From Combretum micranthum (lineage: Eukaryota; Streptophyta; Magnoliopsida; Myrtales; Combretaceae), in NCBI GenBank assembly GCA_024138025.1, contig JAMXBD010001591.1, positions 62,001-126,000 on the forward strand: a DNA stretch of 64,000 nucleotides. Direction: 5' to 3'. The position numbers were made by a program, and so were the translations under genes. The notes beneath the pieces are model-generated. The model was not told the origin of the DNA. It searched no databases and saw nothing but the letters and a program-made list of their open reading frames with translations. This document shows, one piece after another, positions 1 through 12,154 of the stretch. Numbering within the stretch: position 1 is the first letter of the stretch; each line of letters opens with the position of its first letter.

Positions 1-2326
1 TATGGTTTTAATTTATAGTAAAAGTTAATATTATATTAAGCCCATAAATTACAATAAAAAAATTTATTAAAAAATACAAAATAATAATATAAAAAATGAT
101 AAAAATAAATAAATAGAGAAAATAACAAATATAGTAAGTTTATAATAATGAAAGTAATATAGGCTTGATATAGGACAAATTTAAATTAATAAATTTTCTT
201 AAACCTAATTAAATAACCTATATGAATTGACCTATTTTTTTTTTTGGCCCAATATGAATTAGCCTATTTAAGTGAGTCCATTTTTGAAGCCTTGAGTACA
301 ATTTATGTGAAACCATGATTGAGGCACAGGCTAATGACTTGTTGGAAAAACACACACACACGTGTGTGCATCAAAGAGACTAGGGTTCGTTTTAGCACAG
401 GCGTGCAAAATTTTTTTCTGTTAGGCCCGTAAGTTACACGTGCCTAAGTGTTGGTGCACATACGACGAACAGGTTTCACATGCACGTCATCTTCCTCAAC
501 AAAGGCCGGCTTTTCCAAGGTATCGAAGCAATTTTGAGTTTATTTTTTACCCATTTTCCTTCGTTTTTCACTAAATTGAGGGAGGAGAATTGAAGAAGAA
601 ATGGGATTCTATGAATTTGGATAAAAAAACTAATCCTAAAACTCGTGATTTGGCGTTCAATTTTTTATTTAAAGTTTGTAAAAAAGCTGTTTTTGCACAC
701 GAAGTATAAATTCAAATTTCAGGTTTAATCTTCCATTAGCTTCCAAAAACACGTGTTTAAATCAATTTAAACACATTGTTTTCTTTCTCGATGTTCATTA
801 AGCTCAAAACCCTCAAAACACATTCAATCAAGCTTGGGAAACTCGAATTTGCATGTGCTTCGTCTTTGCCATTTATAGCCATATCCCACCTAACTCAACC
901 CCTAACCATTATAAATAGGGGTTGAATCCTTCATCTATAAGGAGATCAATCAACAATCATAACACAAATCCACTATTAAAGCTCAAAATCGAAGTTCTTA
1001 GTAAGTTAAGGTTTCGAATGACAAGCTTCAATTTTGAAGCTTTCTAGGAAAATTTGAAGTGATTTGTTGTTAAAGGAAGTTTCTAGGTGAGTTCAGCTAT
1101 TATTTGATAGCTTTAAGCAGTTCTGGAGCTGCTAGAATCGACACTACGAGCAAAACCATTGTGCGCCACCACGAAAGCCACTAACTGTCGGCTTCCATCC
1201 ACATTCGAGACGAACTACCGTTACTGGACTACTCGTCATCCCCCATTCGACCACCTCGACAGCTTTCCCTACCAAAAACATCAACGGAGCTGCCACTTCG
1301 ATCACTATTGGTCGCCTCTGTCCTTGGTGACTCGAACTCGACTAGAAATCCGACCTAAATCTGTGCTCAAATCAGCTCCGACAAGGATGCACAGGTAAGT
1401 TCAATCTTTTTAAAAAAAAATTTATTAAATAGTTTAGATGAAAAAAATGAATAAAAAAAAAAATCAAAATAATGGTAAAACTGAAAATGGTCGGGTTTTG
1501 TAAATAAGAAATATTTAGAAAATAAAAATGAAAAATTGAGATAAATGATTTTGTGAATATATGTAAATTTACTACAAATTTATTGCGTAGAAAAATCAGT
1601 TTTCCAAAATAAAAGCAAATTTGATAAATTATAAAATTCATAACTCCAAAAATCCATTTTTCCCCCCAAATAATTAAAATGTAATAAACTTAAAGTGATA
1701 AGAAATTCAAAATTTTAAAAGTAATCAACCTACTAAAATTTTCTTAAAAGAACTACATGTTGTTTGATTTCGATTAGCATATTTATAGGCACATCCGAGG
1801 CAACATAAAACCTAAAAAATTATTTTTTATCATATCATATTCTTTGTAAATATTAAACTGATTGGTTATTTTTTGTAAGTAGTAGTTTTTTTTTTTTATT
1901 GATTTGAAAAAATAAAATGTAGATGTTGTATATTATAACATGATGAAAATTTTTAGAGCATTAAAAAGTGAGTTTAAAGTGGTAACCATTCGGTTTTAAT
2001 AGGATAACCTCCGAATCTAAATTTCTCTGGTTTATTACAATAGATTGTAAATTCAATTTTCGTAGACTAGTTACTAAGTTATGATCAACCAACCCAGGGA
2101 TCTTAACTTACTATTTTTCCTGACTAGTGAGGTGGTGAGTCCTTAAAAACTTTTAAAAATTATATTTCTTTTAATTCATAGTTGATGGTTTATATCAAAT
2201 GGGTTTGGATTTTGTATAAATCGAATTAAAAGAAATTAAACTAGGAAATGAAAAATTCAGGCTTGACACCCTTAAAAAATTAAGAAAAATGATAGGAGAC
2301 CTTATAAGGCGGGTTTGAGTATGACA
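1..2326 (+). repeat. LTR-retrotransposon remnant with TATA box and leader splice donor
   Basis: No gene is visible. The stretch has the look of a chromovirus-type LTR in forward orientation: a strong TATA box TATAAATAG at 910-918, a transcribed-looking leader without long frames, and a near-perfect splice donor ACAG|GTAAGT at 1394/1395. A short 79-codon frame at 1159-1398 is part of this leader and has no recognisable domain. Left and right borders are not definable because no matching terminal repeat or target duplication was found. Confidence 0.4.
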
Positions 2327-2334
2327 ATAAAAAC

Positions 2335-3451
2335 TAATGTTGTTAGAACTGAACTGGGGATTGACTCGAACACACTAGGAGGTCAGAAGTCAAGCGGTCG
2401 GACCGAATTAACCGGGAGTCGGACTGGGCTCGACCAAAGGTCAAAGCAGGTTAATGAAAAATGAAAATTTAAGTTATATTTATCATATATTATTTACATT
2501 TATTTCCTTATGTTAAAAATGTAAGAAATAACTATATAAAGCTAAAAATTTATGGAGTAATAGTACTTTTTTCCAACTTTTGATGTTTCATTTATAAAAA
2601 ACTTTTCCATTTTTCTTAAAAATGATATCATAATATTAACAAATTGGTGAATTATAAGTATGAGCTATATTAAAATCACATCATATATATATATATATAT
2701 ATATATTCACATATTCAAGTTAAGTTATTATTATGCTGAATCTTATCATATTCAAATGAATTATAATATGTTAATTTCCAGTTTCATTTCTTTGATTTGT
2801 GTTTCAAAGATGATTTGACTGTTGACAAGACATGAATTATTTGAGGAGGAAGGAAAAAGAGGAAAAAAAAAGAACAAGAATGAATGTTTTCGCTTTCATA
2901 GAAATATTAAATTCTAGACATGTATGGTTGAATATTCATGCCACACAAACTTGAAATGTGATAACATTCTCCCACATTGAAAGTTGTCTTGCAGGAAAAG
3001 ACGTCACTTCATATCCATTAGCTATTTGTAAGTCCCACATCAGAAACCCATCAAATTTTTTAGAGAAGAGCAAAGTATAAAAGGGCTGGGGTGCTGATAA
3101 TGTTATCATACTTGAGGCAATCGTTGTGAGCTTCTTTTTTGAAAGCACCTTAATGCTATGACCCTTGCTATAGTAAATTGCGCATGCCTCTGTCTAGTAT
3201 GCATATGGATTTCAGTTTTATTTTTCTTGCTAATGCTAAAATTATTGAATTTTGGCCCAATTGTACACTTAATTAAGTGCATTTTGGATCGTCTGACTGT
3301 TATCATTGTAATTTGGTTTGACCGTTCAGGTCAATGATGTGTAATCGGTTTCTTTGAAATCGGGTTTCATAGGTTAACTAGACCGTTAAGGTGATCGGCT
3401 CTTAGTGAATCCAATTGAATTAACTGGTCTGATCTAGGTTTGACATCATTG
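2335..3451. mobile_element. Non-autonomous hAT-like element, copy 1 (1117 bp)
   Basis: The element starts TAATGTTGTTAGAAC and ends GACATCATTG, imperfect terminal inverted repeats shared with two other copies in the window (15434-16516 and 49834-51158). It is flanked by 8-bp target duplications ATAAAAAC (2327-2334) and ATAAAAAT (3452-3459), 7 of 8 identical. An 8-bp duplication with a CAATGTTGT-type end is characteristic of the hAT superfamily. Subterminal sequence is rich in GGTC/GACC and CCGG-like words on both sides. No transposase frame is present. It contains an AT dinucleotide run around 2680-2706. Confidence 0.8.
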
Positions 3452-3980
3452 ATAAAAATCCTATAGGATTCTAGGTTGGGTTTGAGAGACTTTATAGGGA
3501 AGCAGGGTTGCATCCCATCTCTCTCTCTCAATTTTTTTATCATATTATACATGTGTTTGGTGCTAATTGGCTCGTTGTGATGGTGTTGTGTGAGGTATTG
3601 AAATTAGCCATGAAAGTTCAATCGGGTGTTAAATTGAAAATTTCAAAATTCAAATACCTAATTACATTTTCTAATAAAGTTTGGATACTAAATTCGACAT
3701 TTTCTCTATTAGTAATCAAACACCCAATTTAATCACAACTTATAATATGGTCATAGAAAGTGTAATTTTAATGGATTGTATGCTCGCTATCAATTTTTAA
3801 GTATGCACCACATGCTCAATTACCAAGTATTTTCAGATATGCTAAATTCTTCGTGAAGTAACGAACGATTCATGCCTTAGCGATTAGTATCACACCAACA
3901 TAGATATGGTGTTTGTCTTTCGCTTTGGTGTACTAGCTTGGTTTATAACTCTAGGTGTTCCATGGTTCACTTCCGTCTAA
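3452..3980. other. Intergenic, small foldback remnant
   Basis: Between the hAT-like element and the tRNA gene there is no convincing gene. About 3600-3730 contains a partly self-complementary stretch ending in a GGGTGTTTGATTACT-like terminus on the minus strand, suggestive of a decayed MITE. A 74-codon frame here has no recognisable domain. Confidence 0.3.
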
Positions 3981-4052
3981 GCGTTTGTAGTCCAACGGTT
4001 AGGATAATTGCCTTCCAAGCAATAGACCCGGGTTCGACTCCCGGCAAACGCA
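3981..4052 (+). tRNA. tRNA-Gly (anticodon TCC), nuclear
   Basis: A complete cloverleaf: acceptor GCGTTTG (3981-3987) pairs with CAAACGC (4045-4051), with discriminator A at 4052. The anticodon arm ATTGC/GCAAT encloses the loop CTTCCAA, giving anticodon TCC. The T arm is CCGGG-TTCGACT-CCCGG, containing the B box GGTTCGACTCC, and the A box AGTCCAACGG is intact. No intron is present and no CCA is encoded, as expected for a plant nuclear gene. The sequence is essentially the standard plant tRNA-Gly(TCC), so it is probably functional. The flanks carry no other tRNA. Confidence 0.96.
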
Positions 4053-4389
4053 TGGTTATGCCCTAATAGCCTAATAGGTAGTCTGAAGACAGAACCTCTA
4101 AATAATTGTTTTATTTAACTGATAATCCTTAAAAGACAAAACTGGATGTTCAGTAAATACCACAACCGGCAAATCCTAAATTTCTGTAATGATAAGACAA
4201 ATATTTGTTTTTTTTTTTCCTTTATTTTTCTGTTTTTTAAAGTTTCAAGCCTATGATAAAGTTTTATATCCAAGATCACAAAAAAGTCCCAAAAGAACCA
4301 AACATTCATGCACAATATACATAGTTCAAGCCAAAAACAATTTTTACAGGTACAAGATATGATAGTCAAATGTAACATTTAGATACAAA

Positions 4390-4667
4390 CTCTTTACAAT
4401 TTTGTTAAAATCTAAAGAAAGAACGATGCTCAATATCTGTACATTGCATGTTTTTGGGAGTAGAATCACATCAGCCAAAATTCTGAAAAATGAAGCATGA
4501 CAGATAAACTGCATAACTGATCACTAAATTGTGCAACTTTCAACTCCTCGCCGCTAGAAAACCTCCATCAAAGCTGTTGTATCTCATGTTGGATTTGTTG
4601 CTGTTAGTGTCAGTGCCAAGTATGTAAGCCTTTGGATGCAAAAGGATCACCTTGTTTGCCAATTCTC
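4390..4667 (-). other. Presumed 3' UTR of PEPKR1
   Basis: The minus strand downstream of the PEPKR1 stop has no continuing frame and is AT-rich with several A-rich stretches that could act as near-upstream elements. The exact cleavage site cannot be set from sequence. The tRNA gene begins about 340 bases beyond on the opposite strand. Confidence 0.4.
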
Positions 4668-7600
4668 TTAGCAAACAAGTGACAGTCTCAGAGATGGAGC
4701 TGTGGGTATATGGGTGCATGATGCCCAACGAATCACTGACTCAGTTACAGGATCAATTTGATCATGTTCACCAAAACCGATGGTCCAATTCCTCTTGCTA
4801 GAGATCCAGGAAGCCCGAGTCTCACCAACTGCATCCCTCTGAGTATTTATCTGCCACTCCACTTCTAATTTTTGTTTAAATACAACTGATGCATCCCCCA
4901 AAGCAAACAGTTTCACCAAGTTTGATTCTGCATGATTTACATTTACAAAGTTCTTTGATAAGAAGTTTAACAATAATAAAAGCATTTTTTATGTCAAGAG
5001 AAAAAGCAGGAGAAGGTGTTGGCACCTGAATCAATTCCATTGTTGGTTGATGTTTTGTTTTTGAATCTCAAAAGATCATTTCCTTGCTCAACTGCGGTAC
5101 AGGGACTGAAGAAAGTAAAACTAGGTAGGGATGGTATTGGGGAGGAGAATCCAGGAGAATTTGAATTAGAGTTGCTACTGAAAGAAATCTTGCCAGATGC
5201 AGAGCAAGGAGTTTCTTCCCTGGGTAGGATTGAAAATGATGATTTGCACGCTAGTTGAGGCGACTGCTCGAGTGTGTTATCGCCAGTTGCAGGTGATGCA
5301 TAACTGAAACTGTAATCCTGTATTCTGGCTATATATGGGTTAGAAAAGGAACCTACACCCACTTCTGGGTATTGAGGAACTGGATGCTCCTGTAATTGTG
5401 GTTCCTCAGCTGCTTCTACAGAGTTCTCCATCCAGGGATGAGCTGCAAACCAAAATTACTTATGACAAGGCCAACCAGAACATGACAACATAAAGATTTC
5501 GCTCTGTTAATGCTCAAAGGACCTACTATTATGCTAGAATGCCCAATTTGAGAAAGTTCTGTTATCAAAGAAACAGTCCATAACTCAAGTAAATTTCCAT
5601 TGTATTCTTAACAAAAGATAGTTATTATCTCTATGTACGAACAATTTTTTTTACCCTCAATGGATAATTAGACTTCAAAGCTATTTTGATTAATCATTGC
5701 CAATATATTGACTTTCATAGTGAGAGACAAAGATCTTATTAATCTCAATATTGAAATACGTTGGTTATTGCAGTCACACTTTCAAAAGGTCATCATAGAC
5801 CAATTCAGCACCAGCTGGTGCATCAAAGGAAGTATAGGATTTTTCCCTTTTTAGTTTGCATATTTACACAAGAATGACAAGAATACATGAAGTGTAGAGT
5901 GGTGTTGTGAGCTGTGTTGTGTCATGTATGCGTGTAATAATTGTGTGTCCGAATGTTGTTTGATTTACTTGTAAAGTGCAGCAGATTATGTGTTTTTATG
6001 AGCTGTTTATTTATGCCTCAAGGTATTATAACAATAACTGGTAATTACAAGCTAATGTGAGCAGTTTAGGGGAAGTTAGTGTTCAGTTATTTTGTATGTC
6101 ACAGGAGAAGTCAAATACAGCAAATGTAGCTAGTATTTAAGGGACAAATCAGAAATGAAAATGAAGTGCAGTTTTTACTCAAATATGGTGTTCTTGCAAG
6201 ATCATTCAGTTCTCTCTCAACTAGCCCAAGCTATTGATTCAATATAGGTAAATACAGTAGAAAATCAATTAAGAATAACATTACTGCAGATTTTCCTCAT
6301 AGACCTATTACTAGGAATTATGTTTGATCATGCAACACATGATTATTCCACTACTAAAATTCCGAATCATCTAACAAATTTATCTCATCTAGATTTCTAA
6401 TACTGAAATAAAGTTATCTGTTAAAAGGACAAGACATACTTAATTAAGATTTAGGTGATCAAGCACTTGAGGTATCTATCCATACAATGAACTAAGCAAA
6501 AAGGCAAAAGAATTAAAAGTTCCTTCTTTTGGATACTAAAATGTTTTTGCTTTGACTAGAGACTTATTTCATGAAATCTATTTTGAAAATTAAACAACAA
6601 TTATAACTGATTTTTAAGATTAATTTCCAATTATGCCATATACTTAACCACACGCATTATGCCAAATATGTTGCCATAAATTGATAAAAGAAAATATAGA
6701 GGAGACAGCCTTTCTGTTAAAAAAAAAAAGACCATTATAGCAATCGCCTCACCTAGGACCTCTGCAGGTGTAAGCCGCTTGGAAGGATCTAGATGAAGCA
6801 TTCCAGCAATCAAGTTTTTTGCAGATGCAGCTATATGGTCCCAATGGCTCAAAGGAAAGCATAGGTCTGCTGCTCTAACAGCATCAAATATTTCGGTTCT
6901 AGTCTTTCCCCAGAACGGAGGAACAGCACTTAGTAGTATATACAAGATAACTCCAGCACTCCAAACATCAGCAGCCTGATCATAACCACCTGAGAGTACC
7001 TCCGGAGCTATGTAAAATGGACTCCCTACAGTGCCATGCAAATTCTGCCCTGTTGAAATGATAGAGATGCACTTATAATAGGCACAATGAGATGAATTCT
7101 TCCATCGCAGGATAGTAAGAAGCGTTTTCATTGATCAGAGCAGGGATAGGGTGTTACCAGGCTTGATGTATGTTGCAAGGCCAAAGTCAGCCAATTTAAT
7201 TGGAGAGGACGAGGATGTTGAGACCAAGAGAATATTTTCTGGCTTTAAATCTCTATGAACTACACCATTATCATGACAATATTTGACCACTTGCATTAGA
7301 TGTCTAAATAGAGTCCTTGCCTCCCTCTCAGAAAACCTTCCATGGTTCTCCAGCCAATGAAAAAGCTCTCCACCTACGCAAAGTTCCATTAGTAAATGGA
7401 CATAATCCTCTTCCTCATATACACCTCTGAGATTTACTATATTTGGATGCCCGGATAACCTGGTCATTATCTCAATCTCTAGCTTCACACTCTGCACATC
7501 TTCTCTAGTAACCAACCTATCTTTGGAAATTGATTTGCAAGCCAAGACCTCACCAGTCAGTTTATCCAAGCATGCCCTGATAACACCAAATTGTCCCCAT

Positions 7601-7746
7601 CCTAGCTGCTCCTCAAGAACATATCGATCCCTCAGATTAGATATCAAAGCTGAGTCCAAAATTGTTTTCGTTAGGCTGGCAACCTTGTAACAGTTACATG
7701 CTTGAGCTGAAGATTCACTAAAGCTATTCCTATTTTCTGTTTCCAT
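4668..7746 (-). CDS. PEPKR1: PEPKR1-type serine/threonine protein kinase, four coding exons, 520 aa
   Basis: Coding exons in transcript order are 7746-7158, 7049-6753, 5442-5026 and 4927-4668 (stop included). They total 1563 nt (521 codons), and every junction has GT donor and AG acceptor. Exon 1 ends in the first base of a Gly codon after YIKPG; exon 2 resumes at QNLHGTVGSP; exon 3 resumes at AHPWMENS; exon 4 at ESNLVKLF. The kinase domain spans about residues 42-300: glycine loop GWGQFG (49-54), ATP lysine K71 in LACK, HRDLKPEN (164-171), DFG (187-189), APE (211-213). No EF-hands or calmodulin-binding extension follow, which separates it from CDPK/CRK kinases. The tail (301-520) is Ser/Pro-rich and ends in a conserved-looking SVIRWASCTH...SLVC segment. 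Family assignment rests on strong resemblance to Arabidopsis PEPKR1 as I know it, with similar length. Family knowledge places it in the CDPK-SnRK superfamily near PEP carboxylase kinases; substrate unproven. No frameshift or missing catalytic residue is seen. Confidence 0.93.
7135..7746 (-). other. PEPKR1 exon 1 with read-through into intron 1
   Basis: Exon 1 supplies residues 1-197 (N-lobe through DFG). The true exon ends at 7158, where AAGCCTG is followed by GTAACA. Translation past the donor adds NTLSLL and stops at 7135, so retention of intron 1 would give a truncated 203-residue product lacking the activation segment. The start ATG at 7746-7744 is chosen because it opens the only frame leading into the kinase. 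An out-of-frame ATG lies four bases upstream. Confidence 0.8.
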
Positions 7747-8605
7747 TCCATGAAATCAATACCAATCATTCATATTAAGGACATCAAATCTGAACTTCCA
7801 TATGAGACCATCATCAGGATCTGAGGATCTTGTCTTCCACATGTAATGTTTTTGCACAAAGACAACTCCAATTTCCAAGGCCAATACACGCACCCCTTTA
7901 CGAATCACTTGAGTAAATCTCAGTATCTCGCATGAATAAACATGATTCTAAGCCAACAAATTTGTTCCAATCACCACCTAATGCATATAAGAGGATGAAC
8001 AAGTCAATCATTTAAAATGACAACTTTAAAACTGCTTCAACAAATCCTATATTATACATCTATTGTCTAGTTAACTAGCACTTTAAGACACTAGTTACCT
8101 AAAATAAGTGTCTCGATACCCATCAACATTTTCCATAATTCCATCCCTATCACTCCAACATTTTCAATAATCCCATCCCTATCACTCGAACAGAAAATCT
8201 ACTTTCTGTGATCATGATTACCATAAATGATAAGCTAAAACTTAAAATTCCCCAAGACCCTTTTAACAATTGTATTTCAAAAAACCCAACTTTAAAGAAA
8301 CCATACCACCAATAAAAATTCAAGACATGTAACCCATTACAAGTAACAATTTTCCTGACTACTTTAGTCTCATCTCTGAACAAAACAACAGATAACTACT
8401 AGAACACACACTAGAGCCAAAAAAAAAAAAAAACCATAAAATTTTCGGCAGAATAATATTAAATTTCAAAACTTTTCACATTCCAAACACCATAAAAAGC
8501 ATCATCAAACCCACATTAATACCAGTCATAACACATATACATGTAAAAAAAAGAAAAGAAAAAAAGAAAAGAGAGAGAGAGGGAAAAGAAAGGTAAAATA
8601 TTGAC

Positions 8606-8790
8606 CTCATACAAGTAGTACAACACAACAGAATGGAGAACAAGTCCCTTAGCTTTTACAGTTCCTCTGCTAAGTCCACACCAGACTCAACTTCTTACAC
8701 ATTCAAAATCTTCGTTGTCCTGCACGTATAACTGGAAACGGTAACTCGGTACTTCCATGCAACAACTAAGGTTGCCAAAAGCATGGGTAT
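8606..8790 (-). promoter_or_regulatory. Probable 5' leader exon and promoter-proximal region of PEPKR1
   Basis: About 0.85 kb upstream of the ATG, the minus strand reads through a relatively GC-richer stretch and reaches CTTGTATGAG followed by GTCAATATT at about 8605, a plausible 5'-UTR intron donor. A matching acceptor could be the TTCAG at about 7786-7790. A CCAAT-like ACCAATG and a weak TACTATAATA element lie just upstream (about 8790-8815). The upstream position fits a leader exon and the poor coding potential between 7747 and 8605 fits a leader intron; transcript data would be needed to confirm. This block is the part repeated in degenerate form at 39.4-42.6 kb. Confidence 0.45.
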
Positions 8791-9201
8791 TATAGTACAA
8801 TATTACATTGGTAAATAAAAGAAAAAAAAAAAATTACAACATCACAGTTACACTGCTGTGCTATTATTAATTACCCTACATTTGATGTGCAGAACTTTAT
8901 GATGAGCTTTAATACATTATATTATAAAATTAAAAAGAAGCAGCTGGATTGAATATTATCTTATAGTTTCAATATTTTTTTAATATTAGGAAATTCTGTT
9001 GTACTAGATTATTAGATTATGCTCGGATGAGTTATGATAATTGATTTTATTACCTTTCCTGTAATTATATTTAAGAAACTTTTGCATGTACTAAATTATT
9101 ATAGTTACTTTTGATTAGTAATTAAATATTTTTAGTGGATCGGAGACACCGAGGCTTTGAGAAGGACCTAATAATTTTATAATCGAATATGAGCCCATCA
9201 A

Positions 9202-9758
9202 TAGGGTTGTAAATGAGTTGTATCGAGTTTACGAAGGTTTAAGCTTGATTTAGTTAAAATTAGTGAGTTTAGACTTGAGTGAGCTTTTTATCGAATATGA
9301 AATCTAGGCTTAAGTTGGCTCGTTTGACTAAATACTTTATTTTGAACTCGGACTTGACTCGTTTATAAATCGAATTTGGGCCAAGTCGAGCTTTTATTGA
9401 GTCTAGAATTTAAGTTTGAGCTCGACTAATTTAGATAGCTTAATTTTGTTTTTTTCAAACTTAAATGATATATAAGAGTCGTCAATGCATATGCATATAG
9501 AAATTAATTTTTATTGATTTAATTATATTAATAGATTATAATATAAAACTCATAGATTTGCTATTGAGTTGTCATGTGTCTCTTAAAAAGCCTAATCATA
9601 AGCCATCCAGTGCTTAACGAGTTTGCTTATGACCTTAACTTGTGAGCTTGAATCAAAGATTAAATTTGATTCATTTACTAATGGAGTTTGAGCCATGTTG
9701 ATCTGAAGCAGATCGATCTCGAGTAGCTCGCAAACAGATTAATTCATTAACAGCCCTA
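9202..9758. mobile_element. Short inverted-repeat element, TAGGG...CCCTA type (557 bp)
   Basis: The left end TAGGGTTGTAAATGAG and the reverse complement of the right end, TAGGGCTGTTAATGAA, form terminal inverted repeats. The subterminal parts are rich in GAGCTCGA/TCGAGC words. No open frame of note. Neither an 8-bp nor a longer matching target duplication is evident, so the superfamily (hAT-like TIR) is tentative. A related, longer copy lies at 62594-63365. Confidence 0.6.
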
Positions 9759-11204
9759 GTTTAGTCTCTTATATGATATGATTAGAAAATACAATAATAG
9801 AAGATGTAACATGATATATTTGATATGGTAATATAATGGTAAGGATGTGATTTGAATGGTATGAGTATAAAATAAATTAATTGGTTGTTGGAGCTTTTAG
9901 GCTTTTACACCATTAAAGTTTATAATTCCTAAAATTTATAGATTATTAGGATGTAAAATACAAGCTCTCTTACACTTATATGTGTATATTAGGGATGTTA
10001 TTGGCTTAACTTATTAGTTACCAAAAAGATATATTTATTATAATCTGAAGATAAAGTTAGGATAAAGTTATCATGATGAACTTATCATAATATGATAAAA
10101 TTACCCAAATATCCCACCCTAAAAATTACGCTACTTTTGATGACTTAACAATACTTTCCCTATATGTTATCCACCTTAGTGCCTACGTAGTGTAAGGGAT
10201 GGACATACATCATACATACATACATATATATTATTTTAACTTTATAGCAAGAACGGGGGCGTGGGAGAAAAGTTGGAGGGTATGATGTATTCCTATCCAG
10301 CTGTGATCAGCTGTACAAGTACCAGTACAAAGACATAGAGTAATGTACAGTACATGTACAATGGACATGATGTGTCTTTTAGCTTTTGCATTAAAAATAT
10401 AATAATAATAATAATGCATTGGAAGTGCAAATGCTTAGTTGGAATTTATTGGTTCCTTATTCTCGAATGTAGAATCCTATTGGTCACTAAGATTTTGCTT
10501 TATTGCTTTAAGTCAGTTTGGATTGTCTGATTTTAATCTATATCATATATGTATTAGGTCTATATTTATAACTTATCTATATCATATTTGTATCATATCT
10601 GTATCATATCTATTTGGTCTGTTTATGAGTAAAATTATAATTTTTTGATCAATATCTATTTCTTGATAAATATTTGTTCGAAAACAATAAAAATGTAAAC
10701 CAAAATAATTAGAATATGATGAAACAAATAGACCCTCAAATCCTCAATCAAGTTTGTTATTTTATGACCCAATTAAGTGGAATCAATTAGGTACATCGAT
10801 ATTCATAAGATAAGCGAATCAAACAAAGATCTTCCAACTCTCTTTACAATAAAATAAGTTTGATATTTCCTACTAATGACATTGTATGTCACCTTGTTTC
10901 CCTTCACTCTCTTTGTCGAGGGTTTTGTAGGATAAGAATATATACATGCCACATAAATGGTAAATTGTCGAAACGAAGAGAAGGGTTTCAATTACACTTG
11001 GTAAGGACTAATATTTTTTAACATCTTTAGTATGTATTACCTTTGCAATTTTTTTTAATAAAAGATAAAGTGAATAGGATGGACATTTTTAGAAATGAAA
11101 ATAGAAACATGAATCATGATGGTGGTGTTATTTTATATCTTTCAATCCATCTATATAAAAGCTATGAGAATACAATTGGCTTATAGGCAATTTAATTTCA
11201 AATA
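9759..11204. other. AT-rich intergenic DNA without genes
   Basis: No frame longer than about 70 codons and no conserved domain. There is a cluster of CATA-type short repeats near 10205-10230, an (AAT)n run near 10395-10413, and a CTATATCATAT-type repetitive segment at about 10540-10620. Confidence 0.5.
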
Positions 11205-12145
11205 GATGTTTGTAAAGGCGGATTCCATAGTGATGCTGAAATACTCCAAGTTTTCGTTAATTTAAATAAGAGTGGTTATAATTATGTAGAATAATAAATT
11301 GAAGAATTTTGAACTAGAATTTAAATTTAAATTTGAATTTGAATTTAGATAGTTTAACTAAATCAAGTAAATTAAGTTATGGGATATAATAATATAGATT
11401 AATATAATCAAATTAATAAATAGATTTAATTAAAATTTGATAGTTCAAATATTTCTTCCATTTATCTTTTTTTGCTTCAAGTACCCATTTAATTAATCCT
11501 ATCTAACTATCAAATTTGAACTCTATTAATTTTCAATTAGTCTATTTACTGCAATTATTTTTGCAACAAATCAAATTTCATCATTATCTCAATCACTTTA
11601 TTTAGAACTCCTTTTCTTCAAATTATTAAACAAACAAGAGTATTGAATTTTCTCAATAATTTATTTTAACTTCTTTTCTTCTATTTAATTCCCAAGATTT
11701 CAAACATGTAATTAAAGTGTTTTGCAAGTTTCTAAACCCAAAAATAATAAATTTAATGTTTAGCAAATTATAAACCTTAAGCTTTAGTCTATTTCATGAA
11801 TTGAATTACTCAATTCTTCTCTAATCATAAACCTCTTTTCTTCAATTTAGAAATAATTAAAATTTCTCAAATTTGAATATCTAAATTTATAAAATGTCTA
11901 AATTTAGTCATTTAACCTAAATCCGATATCTTTAATCCCCATGAATTTTGAGTTTACTTACTTATTTAAAAATATCAATTTTTAAGCTCGAACTTAAACT
12001 AACTATCAAGTTTTTAAAAAATTAACTTCTAAGCTACATTTTCAAATTAATTTATCGATTTTACTTATATATGTTCTAAAATTTCCTCCCAATTGTTTTT
12101 AATACCTAAGATAATGACATAAAAAGCTTAAAACAAAACCCCACC

Positions 12146-12154
12146 TATAAATAT
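12146..12154 (+). promoter_or_regulatory. TATA box of the solo LTR
   Basis: TATAAATAT sits about 0.94 kb inside the proposed LTR start, followed by a pyrimidine-rich stretch (12190-12305) and a GTAAGT donor-like site about 300 bp downstream. The arrangement fits an LTR U3/R promoter. Confidence 0.45.

Noticed and set aside
1159..1398. 79-codon frame near the window start
   Set aside because: No domain; it lies in the leader of an LTR-like region directly upstream of a splice-donor consensus.
5016..5258. 80-codon plus-strand frame opposite PEPKR1 exon 3
   Set aside because: Exact antisense shadow of a real exon with no domain of its own.
6631..7131. Separate 166-residue kinase-like open frame
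   Set aside because: Only its middle (7049-6753) is coding: it is exon 2 of PEPKR1. Both ends are intron read-through beyond clear acceptor and donor sites.
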